Shown here: in pieces, positions 10,723 to 20,226 of the stretch | Position numbering within the stretch: the stretch's first letter is position 1 | Layout: the number at the start of each line of letters is the position of its first letter | Assembly (NCBI RefSeq): GCF_000013405.1 | Contig: NC_007759.1 | Coordinates: 1,613,001 to 1,677,000 of the forward strand | Length of the DNA stretch: 64,000 bases | Source of the DNA: Syntrophus aciditrophicus SB | GTDB taxonomy: Bacteria > Desulfobacterota > Syntrophia > Syntrophales > Syntrophaceae | Direction of reading: 5' to 3' | The notes under the pieces: generated by a model | Database searches by the model: none | What the model was told of the DNA's origin: nothing | Seen by the model: the letters and a program-made list of their open reading frames with translations, nothing else | Program-made: the position numbers and the translations under genes

Positions 10723-12183
10723 ATGGCTGTTACAAAGAAAAAGATAAAGAAGGTTCTGATTGCCAACAGAGGTGAGATTGCTCTGCGAATCCTCCGGACA
10801 GTCAAGGAACTTTCCATGGATAGTGTCGTGATCTATGAAAAGCCGGACAGCGAAGCGTATTATATCCGTCTTGCCGACGACGCTATCATGATTGGTGATG
10901 GACCACGGAAGGATTATCTGGATATCGATAAGATCATCTGGGCAGCCCGGAAAAGCGGTGCGGATGCCATTCATCCCGGCTATGGGTTTCTGTCGGAAAT
11001 TCCGGAATTTTCCGCGGAATGTGCGCGGGCCGGGATTGTTTTTATTGGTCCGCCTCCCGATGTCATCCGCAATCTGGGTAATAAAGTCGTAGCCCGGGAT
11101 ATAATCGAGAAGGCGAACCTTCCCTTTATTCCGGGAACAAAAGATTTATTCCGCGGTGATGCCGGACTTCGGGAAGCTATTGCCTTTGGACGCCGTTATG
11201 GTTACCCCGTGATGCTGAAGGCTTCTTCAGGGGGTGGTGGCCGTGGGATCAGGAAGGTCATCAACGAGGCCGACCTCGAGATTCAGCTGCCCCAGGCGAG
11301 AGCGGAGGCACTTTCCGCGTTCGGCGACGAAAACGTCTATGTGGAAAAATGCATCGAAGCACCGCGGCATGTGGAAATACAGATCCTTGCCGACTCTTAC
11401 GGTAATGTCATTCACCTGGGCTCGCGGGACTGTTCCATCCAGAGACGTCATCAGAAACTCCTGGAAATCGCACCGGCAGATCTTCCCCCTGACGTGCTCA
11501 ATGCCATGTACGGCGCCGCTATCGAAGCAGCCAGAGTCGCGGGATATGTCAATGCCGGAACGGTCGAGTTTCTTGTCGATTCCCGAACGAATGAATTCTG
11601 GTTCATGGAGATGAATACCCGCCTTCAGGTTGAGCATACGGTGACGGAAGAATTGACCGGCGTGGATATCGTCCGGGAACAGATCCGGATTGCCGAAGGT
11701 GAGCATCTGAGTATTCCCCTGGAAAGAATTCATTTAATGGGTAAGGCTGTTCAGGTCCGGATTAATGCTGAAGATCCCAAGAACAATTTCATGCCGGAAG
11801 GGGGAAAAAGGGTGGAAGTTTATCAGTCCGCCGGCGGTCCGGGAGTGCGACTTGATGGCCTGGTTTATCAGGGATATAAAATTCCCACGGAATACGATTC
11901 GCTGATGGTGAAAATGACCGTTCGCGGATTCAACTGGGAGCAGACTATTCAAAGACTGAAAAGATCCCTCGAGGGGTTTCTCATTGTCGGGCTCAAAAGC
12001 ACGGTGCCATTTTATCTTGCGATCTGTGACGAACCCGATTTCCAGGCGGGGAAATTCGATACCAGTTACATCGAAACGCACCCTGAAATTTTCAATTACC
12101 CTGAAGCAGAGCGGGAAATTGCAAAACTTTCAAGGCTTATCGCCGAAACGCACGCAAAGAAGATCAATCCTTATGCCTATTAG
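10723..12183 (+). CDS. Biotin carboxylase subunit (AccC/PycA type)
   Basis: A 486-residue ATP-grasp biotin carboxylase, which uses ATP and bicarbonate to carboxylate biotin. Landmarks: VLIANRGEIALRI, HPGYGFLSE, the glycine-rich ATP lid KASSGGGGRGIRKV, and EMNTRLQVEHTVTE with the catalytic Glu and Arg residues. The neighbour downstream supplies a carboxyltransferase plus biotin carrier, so this is more likely the A subunit of a two-subunit pyruvate-carboxylase-like enzyme than acetyl-CoA carboxylase AccC, which normally sits with accB. GAGGAAGAG precedes the ATG. Confidence 0.9.
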   Translation: MAVTKKKIKKVLIANRGEIALRILRTVKELSMDSVVIYEKPDSEAYYIRLADDAIMIGDGPRKDYLDIDKIIWAARKSGADAIHPGYGFLSEIPEFSAECARAGIVFIGPPPDVIRNLGNKVVARDIIEKANLPFIPGTKDLFRGDAGLREAIAFGRRYGYPVMLKASSGGGGRGIRKVINEADLEIQLPQARAEALSAFGDENVYVEKCIEAPRHVEIQILADSYGNVIHLGSRDCSIQRRHQKLLEIAPADLPPDVLNAMYGAAIEAARVAGYVNAGTVEFLVDSRTNEFWFMEMNTRLQVEHTVTEELTGVDIVREQIRIAEGEHLSIPLERIHLMGKAVQVRINAEDPKNNFMPEGGKRVEVYQSAGGPGVRLDGLVYQGYKIPTEYDSLMVKMTVRGFNWEQTIQRLKRSLEGFLIVGLKSTVPFYLAICDEPDFQAGKFDTSYIETHPEIFNYPEAEREIAKLSRLIAETHAKKINPYAY

Positions 12184-12291
12184 CCTGCGGCAAATCGTCC
12201 GGCCGCCCGCCGATGACGCTTCGCAGAAAATTCAAGCCATTCCCGGCATTTTCTCTCTGATGGCGAGGAGGGGCTTTAACCTAAACTTAAA

Positions 12292-14253
12292 ATGAAAATT
12301 AAAGTATATCCTATGAAGATATCCGAACATCTCCTTGAAGAACGAATTTCACCCCAAGACTTAAAGAAAAAAGGCGTTTCCTTTATTGTTGATAAAATCC
12401 GGCGATCCGAGGGGTATTACGTGACCAACACGGAGCGGGACCTCTCCCAGTCCGATTTCAAGAACCGGGTCATGCCCCATACACAGCTTCTCGTAGCCAG
12501 GGAACGAAATGAAGCAGGCTTTTTTTCCATTGAGATTACAGGCGGCGCCTCGATTCACGTTGACATGCTGCGCAAACAGATTAATCCCCTGGAAAAGCTG
12601 GAAGTATTAAGCGCCAACATGCCGGATACGCTTTTTCAGACCCTGTGCCGGGGGATAAACATGTTTGGATACCGGCCCTATCCAGAAAACGTGATCCGTT
12701 TGACGGTTCGATCCTTTGCCCGATACGTCCATATATGGAGGGTGTTCGATTTCCTGAACCACGTTTCGAACATGATCCCTGTGTTTGAAGAAGTGAGGGC
12801 GTCGGGCTGCCTTCTGGAGCCGGCCATCTGCTTTTCCACGGGTCCCGAACACACGGACGCCTATTATGTAAAAAAAGTCGGAGAGATCCTCGATGTTACC
12901 GGACCCGATATCCTGTTGGCCATCAAAAACCATGGAGGACTGGGGACACCCAAACGGATCGGCGAACTGGTGCGATCCATATTGAATGCCTACCCCGATC
13001 TGATTATCCATTATCACGGACACAACACGGATGGCGCGGATGTCGGCAGGATTGTAGAGGCTGTGCGGAACGGCGCAAAGATCGTCGATGCCGCGGACCA
13101 TGCTTTTACCGGTTTTTACGGACCGCCTCCGCTGCTGACCGTTGTGGATGTCCTGCAGGAATATGGATACCGGCCATCCGGACTGAATCGTCAGGCAGTT
13201 ATGGATACCTCAAATAAACTTCGACCGGAACGTGAATACTATAAGGACTTTGAGTCTCAGTTTCTTGGGTTTGATTCCACGGTCCAGATTCACAAACTGC
13301 CCGGGGGGGCAACCGGTTCGAGCTTTGAGCAGGCCGTGAAGGGGGGATTCCTGAACCGCATGCCGGAGATCCTGCAGAACGAACTGCCCCGCGTTCATGT
13401 TGAACTGGGGAACTGGTGGAGCGTCACGCCCGGGTCTCAAATTCTCTGGACCACCGCCGTCAATAATGTCCTTAAAGGGCAACGGTATAAGGAAGTCAAT
13501 GACGACCTGAAAAATCTCATGCTGGGGCGTTACGGAGAACTTCCTTTTTATCGCCCTTCGGATGAAATTTATTGTTCGGTCTTTGGACCTGAATGGAAAA
13601 AAATAGTTGAGCAGGAATACGGCTTTCAGAAGGTGGAGGATATCGACATCGAAGTCGAGAAAAAGGTGCTGGAACACCGGTTGGGACGCGAAGCGACGGA
13701 AGACGAACTCGTCCTTTACCTGCAGCATCCCAATGACGCGGTGGATTTTTTCAAATTCGAAGCCAAATACGGCAAAACCTGGGTGCTGCCGCCAAAGATA
13801 TGGTTTAAAAAGGGCGGCTTCAATCTGGGTGAAAAGTTCGAAATTCTCGATGCATTCGGAAAACTGCATATCATTGAAATCGGAACCCAGCGGAAAACAA
13901 AGACCGGTGACGCGATTACTTACATGCTCATCGATCACCATTCACAGCCCATCCTGACCGAATTGGAAGGTGAGGGACCGTCAGCGGCAAGAAAGATCCA
14001 GTTGACAGCCAAAGAGATCGACGCCCTGGCTCTGTCCGGCGACATCCGTTCACACATTACCGGTACAGTGAGCGAAATTCCTGTTTCGGAGGGAGATGAA
14101 GTGTCCGCGGGCCAGATCCTCATCATCCTTGAGGCGATGAAGATGTTGAACAATGTTGTTTCTGAAGTCAACGGCCAGGTTTCGGAAATTTTTGTTTCCC
14201 CTGGAGACAGGGTTGAAGTCGGCGCGCCGCTGCTGATGATAAAAAAAGCATAA
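12292..14253 (+). CDS. Divergent carboxyltransferase with C-terminal biotin carrier domain (PycB/OadA type)
   Basis: A 653-residue protein: HMGL-like TIM barrel (about residues 40-330), conserved carboxylase domain, then a biotinyl domain with EAMKM near residue 617. Against the normal DTTLRDAHQS signature it reads NTERDLSQS, keeping Arg, metal-binding Asp and Gln while changing neighbours. The carbamylated-lysine segment is AIKNHGGLGTP and the metal histidines are in HYHGHN. The C-terminal PGGQ-type loop reads PGGATG. It therefore looks active but may use an acceptor other than pyruvate or oxaloacetate. GAGGAGGGG lies about 18 bases upstream, rather far; no other in-frame start exists. Confidence 0.8.
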   Translation: MKIKVYPMKISEHLLEERISPQDLKKKGVSFIVDKIRRSEGYYVTNTERDLSQSDFKNRVMPHTQLLVARERNEAGFFSIEITGGASIHVDMLRKQINPLEKLEVLSANMPDTLFQTLCRGINMFGYRPYPENVIRLTVRSFARYVHIWRVFDFLNHVSNMIPVFEEVRASGCLLEPAICFSTGPEHTDAYYVKKVGEILDVTGPDILLAIKNHGGLGTPKRIGELVRSILNAYPDLIIHYHGHNTDGADVGRIVEAVRNGAKIVDAADHAFTGFYGPPPLLTVVDVLQEYGYRPSGLNRQAVMDTSNKLRPEREYYKDFESQFLGFDSTVQIHKLPGGATGSSFEQAVKGGFLNRMPEILQNELPRVHVELGNWWSVTPGSQILWTTAVNNVLKGQRYKEVNDDLKNLMLGRYGELPFYRPSDEIYCSVFGPEWKKIVEQEYGFQKVEDIDIEVEKKVLEHRLGREATEDELVLYLQHPNDAVDFFKFEAKYGKTWVLPPKIWFKKGGFNLGEKFEILDAFGKLHIIEIGTQRKTKTGDAITYMLIDHHSQPILTELEGEGPSAARKIQLTAKEIDALALSGDIRSHITGTVSEIPVSEGDEVSAGQILIILEAMKMLNNVVSEVNGQVSEIFVSPGDRVEVGAPLLMIKKA

Positions 14254-14338
14254 TGCTTTCAGGTTAATCGCTTCTTTATCGAATGGGAAAAAGAAGAGGA
14301 GCGGGAACCCGGTTTGTTCAGATTATGATATTAAGATT

Positions 14339-14584
14339 ATGATGTTAAGTACAAAGATTCTTCGTTTAAAGAGAGAAGATCTTGTTCTTATACAATATAT
14401 TCTTGAAGGATATGAAGGCATCTGTTCCATCTCTACGGTAGACTCTCGTGTGGCCTTGATCCGTGTCACTTTAATGCCCGGTTTGGAATCGGCGTTATCG
14501 GAAATCCTCGACCGGTTGCGATCGGAATTTAATTTCGAGGACGTTCCGCCGTCCTGTTCTGAATTCGAAGGCAAGTCGTCATGA
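14339..14584 (+). CDS. DUF4911 family protein
   Basis: An 81-residue protein of the DUF4911 type, recognised from the LVLIQYILEGYEGICSISTV segment and the following VALIRVTLMPGLESAL. It looks like a small alpha/beta (ACT-like) domain with no predicted membrane part. Two ATG codons in a row could start it and no strong ribosome site is visible. Its stop overlaps the start of the next gene by four bases (ATGA), so the two are translated together. Function unknown. Confidence 0.65.
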   Translation: MMLSTKILRLKREDLVLIQYILEGYEGICSISTVDSRVALIRVTLMPGLESALSEILDRLRSEFNFEDVPPSCSEFEGKSS

Positions 14585-15005
14585 AAGCACCGTTGAACCT
14601 GATCTCAGTCTCGATTTTTTTCCTTTTTCTGTCAGGCATGAGTTCTCGCTCAGGCCGGAACCCGGAAACAATCCCTCTACCTGAGAAAAACTTTACGGCA
14701 ACTTTATTGACGTATCCGATATGGTTACGGAATGCCGAAATGTCAGCATTGAAGGCGGGACATACATTTCAGGAAAAAGAGGAGAGGGATTTCTTTCAAT
14801 TCCCTTTGAAAATCTTACGTCAATTACTTTTTTTCATACCGAAGGAACATTAAAGGGAGTCATTAAACTCCGCACCGGAAGTTCCATAGAATTAATCATG
14901 AAAAAAGACAACGAAGCTTACGGACTGACCCGTTATGGAGATTTTCAGATTAAACTCGTGGATTTGAGAAAAATAATCCTGGGGACGCAGGCGTCCCGGT
15001 GGTGA
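14581..15005 (+). pseudogene. Exported conserved protein with apparent one-base frameshift
   Basis: The reading frame from the ATG at 14581, overlapping the DUF4911 stop, encodes a convincing signal peptide (LNLISVSIFFLFLSG). After residue 37 it turns into low-quality sequence. In the -1 frame, the run from about 14685 onward gives a well-formed protein: KLYGNFIDVSDMVTECRNVS, GTYISGKRGEGFLSIPFENL, and on to 15005. The two halves meet at a run of five A bases (14686-14690); one extra A would join them into a protein of about 140 residues. Either a real indel, a sequencing error, or an unusual expression route. The mature part looks beta-rich; function unknown. Confidence 0.55.
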
Positions 15006-15132
15006 ATTCTGAAGATGCTGCCCCTCAGGAATGCAACAGTTCAGAGTTTGAATTGTTCACGTTACCACCCTGTACAATCATCACGACATCAAGATTTTGG
15101 TGTCGCCACTCCATATTCCCGGAATCTTTAAA

Positions 15133-17358
15133 ATGGAAAAATCCCCGGACAGAACGCATTCCTCGGCAGACCCGCTGGTTGACCTTCAGGGGCACATTGA
15201 GCGCGTCAGTTACATCAATGAAGAAAGCGGTTATACCGTTGCCCGGGTGAAGGTATCCGGCCACCGTGATCCGGTGACGGTGGTGGGCGGCATGATGAAC
15301 CCCACGCCCGGGGAAAAGGTCCGGATGAAGGGGGAATGGACGAATCACCCCCGGTTCGGGGAACAGTTCCGTCTCGTGTTCTGCGAATCTTCCGTTCCGG
15401 CAACGGCCGTCGGCATCGAGAAGTATCTGGGATCGGGGCTGATTAAAGGGATTGGCCCCGTCATGGCACGGCGGATGGTGGAGAAGTTCGGCGAGGCCAC
15501 TCTGGAAATCATCGATCAGGATAGTGCCCGCCTTCAGGAAGTGGAGGGCATCGGTGAAAAACGGATCACCATGATCCGCAGGGCATGGGAAGAACAGCGG
15601 GAAATCCGGTCCATCATGATTTTTCTTCAGTCACATGGGGTCAGCGCAGCCTATGCAGCCCGGATCTTCCGTCAGTACGGCAATGCCGCCATAAAGGTGC
15701 TTCAGGAAAACCCCTATCGCCTTGCCACGGATATCTTCGGAATCGGGTTTCTCACGGCCGACCGAATCGCTGAAAAGATGGGCTTTGCCCGGGATTCCCA
15801 TCTCCGTGCGGAAGCGGGAATCCTCTATGTCCTTCATGAACTTTCCGAGGAGGGCCACGTCACTTACCCTGCCGGGCCGCTGATCCGAAAATGTGAGGAA
15901 ACCCTCGAAATCGATCGGAAATTCATCGCTGCGGCTCTGGAAGGGATTGCCGGAGAGCGACAGATCGTCATTGAAGACGGAGCATCTTTCCCCGAGGCAC
16001 TCCCGGACCGGACCGTTTCCCTGGCAAAATATCACCTTTCGGAAACGCAGACCGCAGCCAGGCTGAGGATTCTGCTGAACACTCCGTCAGCTCTCCGTGA
16101 AATCGAAACAGAGAAGGCCATCGCCTGGGTGCAGGAAAAATTATCCCTGACTCTGGCGCACAACCAGATCGAGGCGATTCGTGCCGCCGTGTCGAATAAG
16201 CTGCTGGTCATAACCGGCGGACCGGGGACAGGGAAAACCACGATTATCAATGCGATCATTCGCATTTTTTCCGCATCGGGGACCAAGATTCTGCTGGCTG
16301 CGCCCACGGGGAGGGCGGCCAAACGAATGAGCGAAGCCACAGGGATGGAGGCGAAGACGATTCACCGGCTGCTGGAATACAGCCCTCAGAAGGGTGGATT
16401 CCAGAAAGACGACACATCCCCCCTGGACTGCGAGATGCTGATCGTGGACGAGGCTTCGATGATCGACATCATCCTGATGCATCACCTTGTAAAGGCCATT
16501 CCTCTTCCGTCCTCTTTCATCATGATCGGGGATGGCGATCAACTTCCCTCAGTGGGAGCGGGCCGCGTTCTGAATGACGTGATCGAATCGGGTTGCCTGC
16601 CTGTGGTGGAATTGCGTGAAATCTTCCGTCAAGCGCGGGAAAGCTCCATTATCAACAATGCCCACGAAATCAACCGGGGGAAATTTCCCCGCCTCCAGCC
16701 CCCCGGAGACCGGTTGGATGACTTCTATTTTGTGGAACAGGAAGATCCGGAAAAAGTGGTCGATCTGATTATCCGCCTGGTAAGGGAACGCATTCCCCAG
16801 CGTTTCGGGCTTGATCCAATGGAAGACATTCAGGTGCTTACTCCCATGCATCGGGGTCTTGCCGGGGCGGGGAATCTGAACAGCGTCCTGCAGGCGACAC
16901 TGAATCCCGGTAAAGACGGTCTGCAGAGGGGCGGGAGGTTTTACCTCGTCGGAGACAAGGTCATGCAGATCCGCAATAATTATGACCGCGACGTTTACAA
17001 CGGCGATATCGGCAGGATTGTCCGGCTGGACCATGAACTTCAGGAAGCCACCCTGAACTTTGACGGGCGCGAGGTTGTCTATGAGTATGGCGATTTGGAG
17101 GAGATTGTCCTGTCGTATGCCGTTTCTGTCCACAAATCACAGGGGGCGGAATATCCCGCCGTGATCATGCCTCTGCTTATGCAGCATTACATGCTTCTTC
17201 AGCGGAATCTCCTCTATACGGCGGTTACGCGCGGGAAAAAACTGGTTGTGATTATTGGCTCAAAAAAGGCATTGGCCATCGCCGTCCGTAACAACAAAAC
17301 ACATAAGCGTTTCACACTGCTCAGCCAGCGTTTGCGGAAGGCAATGGCCGAATCATGA
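15133..17358 (+). CDS. recD2: RecD2-type ATP-dependent 5'-3' DNA helicase
   Basis: A 741-residue superfamily 1B helicase of the stand-alone RecD2/RecD-TraA kind, thought to act in DNA repair and replication fork maintenance without RecBC. It has an N-terminal OB-like domain, helix-hairpin-helix repeats (KGIGPVMARRMVEKFG, QEVEGIGEKR), Walker A GGPGTGKTT, Walker B LIVDEASM, GDGDQLPSVGAG, and VHKSQGAEYP near the C-terminus. I chose the ATG at 15133 because the family starts close to the LQGHIERV segment; an in-frame start at 15097 is possible and ribosome sites are weak for both. Confidence 0.9.
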   Translation: MEKSPDRTHSSADPLVDLQGHIERVSYINEESGYTVARVKVSGHRDPVTVVGGMMNPTPGEKVRMKGEWTNHPRFGEQFRLVFCESSVPATAVGIEKYLGSGLIKGIGPVMARRMVEKFGEATLEIIDQDSARLQEVEGIGEKRITMIRRAWEEQREIRSIMIFLQSHGVSAAYAARIFRQYGNAAIKVLQENPYRLATDIFGIGFLTADRIAEKMGFARDSHLRAEAGILYVLHELSEEGHVTYPAGPLIRKCEETLEIDRKFIAAALEGIAGERQIVIEDGASFPEALPDRTVSLAKYHLSETQTAARLRILLNTPSALREIETEKAIAWVQEKLSLTLAHNQIEAIRAAVSNKLLVITGGPGTGKTTIINAIIRIFSASGTKILLAAPTGRAAKRMSEATGMEAKTIHRLLEYSPQKGGFQKDDTSPLDCEMLIVDEASMIDIILMHHLVKAIPLPSSFIMIGDGDQLPSVGAGRVLNDVIESGCLPVVELREIFRQARESSIINNAHEINRGKFPRLQPPGDRLDDFYFVEQEDPEKVVDLIIRLVRERIPQRFGLDPMEDIQVLTPMHRGLAGAGNLNSVLQATLNPGKDGLQRGGRFYLVGDKVMQIRNNYDRDVYNGDIGRIVRLDHELQEATLNFDGREVVYEYGDLEEIVLSYAVSVHKSQGAEYPAVIMPLLMQHYMLLQRNLLYTAVTRGKKLVVIIGSKKALAIAVRNNKTHKRFTLLSQRLRKAMAES

Positions 17359-17502
17359 ATATCCACCATCAGAAATGGCATTTATGCCGGAAGCAGTGAA
17401 GAGATGGCTGCGGATGTTCGTTAGGGGCCAATGTTGAACATGGCGCAGCGAACCTGGAATTCCGCAGTAAGGGGATGAAGGGAAATGTCAATGGCATAAC
17501 GG

Positions 17503-17530
17503 TTGACATCCTTTCAAAATGGTGTATGAA
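17503..17530 (+). promoter_or_regulatory. Likely secA promoter
   Basis: Perfect -35 TTGACA (17503-17508), 16-base spacer and a moderate -10 TATGAA (17525-17530), about 105 bases before the secA start. It lies inside the open frame that could extend SecA upstream, which argues that the extension is not translated. Confidence 0.5.
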
Positions 17531-17579
17531 AAGCGCATTATTTTATTCTGAAAAGACTGTCATCCCAGATCCAGGATTT

Positions 17580-17604
17580 AAACCGGCAGCCCGCAGGCCG
17601 GTTT
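17580..17604 (+). repeat. Leader hairpin ahead of secA
   Basis: Perfect 8-base inverted repeat AAACCGGC / GCCGGTTT with a 9-base loop, ending 32 bases before the secA ATG. No T-run follows, so it is not a typical terminator. It might tune secA translation or mRNA stability; that is inference. Confidence 0.45.
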
Positions 17605-17636
17605 CATCAGAAGAAGGTTATAGTAAAGGTTATAAT

Positions 17637-20162
17637 ATGTTTGCATCAGTCCTTAAAAAGATCGTAGGTACAAAAAACGACAGGGAACTCAAGAAATATT
17701 CTTTAATACAACGTGAAATCAATGCCTTGGAATCATCCATCGCTGCACTGAGCGATGAGCAGCTCAAGGAAAAAACGCCTTATTTCAAGGAAAAACTGCA
17801 TACCGGAGCCAGTCTGGACGACATTCTGCCCGAAGCCTTTGCCGTCGTCCGTGAAGTCGCCCGGAGAACGGTGAACATGCGTCCCTTTGACGTTCAGCTT
17901 ATCGGAGGGATGGTGCTTCACGAGGGCAAAATTGCGGAAATGAAGACGGGTGAAGGAAAGACCCTGGTAGCCACGATGCCCATGTATCTCAACGCGCTGG
18001 AAGGGAAGGGCGCCCATCTGGTTACCGTCAACGATTACCTGGCCAGTCGTGATGCCGAATGGATGAGCCCGATCTACAGCTTCCTGGGCTTGTCCGTGGG
18101 GGTGATCGTACATGGCATGGATGATGATGAGCGAAGAGCCGCCTATGCCTGCGATATCACCTACGGCACGAACAACGAGTTCGGATTCGATTACCTGCGG
18201 GACAATATGAAATATTCCCTGGAGGATTATACGCAGCGCGAATTTAATTATTCGATCGTCGACGAAGTGGACAGCATCCTTATAGACGAGGCACGGACGC
18301 CGCTGATCATTTCCGGTCCGTCTGAAGAATCGACCGATAAATACTATCGGATCAATCAGATTATCCCCAGACTGAAGAAGGAAAGGGACTACACTATCGA
18401 TGAAAAGAGCCGGACCGTCGTCCTGACGGAAGAGGGAGTTGCGAGGGTTGAGTCCTATCTGAACGTTTCAAACCTGTATGAACCCCGGAATATCGATACC
18501 CTCCATCACGTCAATCAGGCCCTTAAGGCTCATACGCTTTTCAAGCGCGATGTGGATTATCTCGTGAAAGACGGGCAGGTCATTATCGTCGATGAATTCA
18601 CCGGACGGATCATGCCCGGCAGACGGTACAGCGATGGTCTGCACCAGGCCCTGGAAGCCAAGGAAAAGGTCAAAATTGAACAGGAAAACCAGACGCTGGC
18701 CTCCATCACGTTCCAGAATTTCTTCCGGATGTACTCCAAACTGGCCGGCATGACAGGTACAGCCGACACCGAGGCCGCAGAGTTCAAGAAAATCTATAAT
18801 CTGGATGTGGTCGTGGTGCCGACAAACATGCCGATGATCCGGGTGGATCATACCGATGTCATCTACAAGACGGAAAAGGAGAAGTTTTCTGCGGTCATCG
18901 AGGAAATCAAGGAACTGCACAAGGCGAAAAGGCCGGTTCTGGTGGGAACCATTTCCATTGAAAAGTCGGAGCTTCTAAGCAAATACCTGACTCAGACAGG
19001 CATCCAGCATCACGTTCTGAATGCGAAAAATCATGAAAAGGAGGCGGAAATCGTCTCCCAGGCCGGTCAGCCCGGTCAGGTGACCATCTCCACGAACATG
19101 GCCGGCCGCGGGACAGACATCAAACTGGGCGAAAGGGTGGCGGAACTGGGCGGGTTGCATATCCTGGGCACGGAGCGGCACGAGAGCCGCCGAATTGACA
19201 ATCAGCTCCGGGGGCGTTCCGGTCGACAGGGCGATATGGGATCTTCCCGGTTTTATCTCTCCTTGGAAGACGATCTCCTGCGAATTTTCGGGGCGGAAAA
19301 AATTTCTTCCATCATGGACAAGATCGGAATTGAAGAGAACCAGCCCATAGAGCATAAACTTATCTCCAGGGCCATCGAAAATGCGCAGAAGCGGGTTGAA
19401 GGGCAGAACTTTGATATCCGCAAGCATCTTCTGGAATATGATGACGTCATGAACCGTCAGCGGCAGGTCATTTACGAGCAGCGGAGAAATGTGCTCAAAG
19501 GTGACGAACTGCGCGAAGACCTTCTGGATATGATTGAAGAAGTTGTTGAAGATTTTGTTCCGGAATACGTAGATGAAAAGCGTCACCCCGATGAATGGAA
19601 TCTCAAGGGACTGGAGGACAGGGTCTTAAAGCAATTTTCCCTGAGGCTGGATTTCAGCAAGTCGGGCGATGTCGGGAGCCTGGAAGATATTCAGGAAAAA
19701 ATCGTTGCAGCCGTCAATGATCTTCTTAACAGAAAAGAAGCGGAATTCGGGAAGCCGCTTATGGATTATCTCATCAGGATGATCAGCATCCAGTCTATCG
19801 ACAGCCACTGGAAGGATCATCTGCTGGCCATGGATCACCTCAAGGAAGGCATTGGTCTGAGGGGATATGGGCAGAAGGACCCCGTGCGGGAATATCAGAA
19901 AGAGGGGTATGACCTCTTTATGGATATGATTCGGCGGATCAAGGAAGACACTCTTGAAAAACTCTGCATGGTACAGATCCGGCGAGAGGAAGAGGTGGAA
20001 GAAATGCGGGAGCAATCCCGGCAGAATTACATCATGAACCGGGGCGAAGATATTGCAGCGCCGGCGACTGTCAGAAGAAAAAATGAAAAAGTCGGTCGCA
20101 ACGATCCCTGTCCCTGTGGCAGCGGGAAAAAATACAAGAAGTGCTGCGGTGCTAATAAATAA
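17637..20162 (+). CDS. secA: Preprotein translocase ATPase SecA
   Basis: An 841-residue SecA, the motor that drives precursor proteins through SecYEG. Visible: Walker A MKTGEGKT (about residue 102), DEAD-like [17 protein letters not shown], the helicase motif [13 protein letters not shown], and a C-terminal SEC-C zinc motif [13 protein letters not shown], which binds SecB or ribosomes. I start it at 17637 ([18 protein letters not shown]) with AAAGG eight bases upstream; the longer in-frame ATG at 17475 would add 54 residues with no family character. Followed by argJ. Confidence 0.96.
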   Translation: MFASVLKKIVGTKNDRELKKYSLIQREINALESSIAALSDEQLKEKTPYFKEKLHTGASLDDILPEAFAVVREVARRTVNMRPFDVQLIGGMVLHEGKIAEMKTGEGKTLVATMPMYLNALEGKGAHLVTVNDYLASRDAEWMSPIYSFLGLSVGVIVHGMDDDERRAAYACDITYGTNNEFGFDYLRDNMKYSLEDYTQREFNYSIVDEVDSILIDEARTPLIISGPSEESTDKYYRINQIIPRLKKERDYTIDEKSRTVVLTEEGVARVESYLNVSNLYEPRNIDTLHHVNQALKAHTLFKRDVDYLVKDGQVIIVDEFTGRIMPGRRYSDGLHQALEAKEKVKIEQENQTLASITFQNFFRMYSKLAGMTGTADTEAAEFKKIYNLDVVVVPTNMPMIRVDHTDVIYKTEKEKFSAVIEEIKELHKAKRPVLVGTISIEKSELLSKYLTQTGIQHHVLNAKNHEKEAEIVSQAGQPGQVTISTNMAGRGTDIKLGERVAELGGLHILGTERHESRRIDNQLRGRSGRQGDMGSSRFYLSLEDDLLRIFGAEKISSIMDKIGIEENQPIEHKLISRAIENAQKRVEGQNFDIRKHLLEYDDVMNRQRQVIYEQRRNVLKGDELREDLLDMIEEVVEDFVPEYVDEKRHPDEWNLKGLEDRVLKQFSLRLDFSKSGDVGSLEDIQEKIVAAVNDLLNRKEAEFGKPLMDYLIRMISIQSIDSHWKDHLLAMDHLKEGIGLRGYGQKDPVREYQKEGYDLFMDMIRRIKEDTLEKLCMVQIRREEEVEEMREQSRQNYIMNRGEDIAAPATVRRKNEKVGRNDPCPCGSGKKYKKCCGANK

Positions 20163-20226
20163 CAATGTCTGACTCAGAAAAACAGACCCGCTCGAAATAT
20201 GAACAGCTGAAAAACAGGTGAATCAC

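Noticed and set aside
10387-10974. Reverse frame of 195 codons upstream of the biotin carboxylase
   Set aside because: It overlaps the carboxylase start and the strong forward promoter, has no ribosome site that I trust and no recognisable domain.
14683-14693. Programmed -1 slippage site in the frameshifted exported protein
   Set aside because: The sequence in frame is GAG AAA AAC; the heptamer would start with G rather than A, so it is not a canonical slippery site. A plain indel is simpler.
17475-17636. 54-residue N-terminal extension of SecA
   Set aside because: It has no family character, contains the likely promoter, and a better start with ribosome site lies at 17637.
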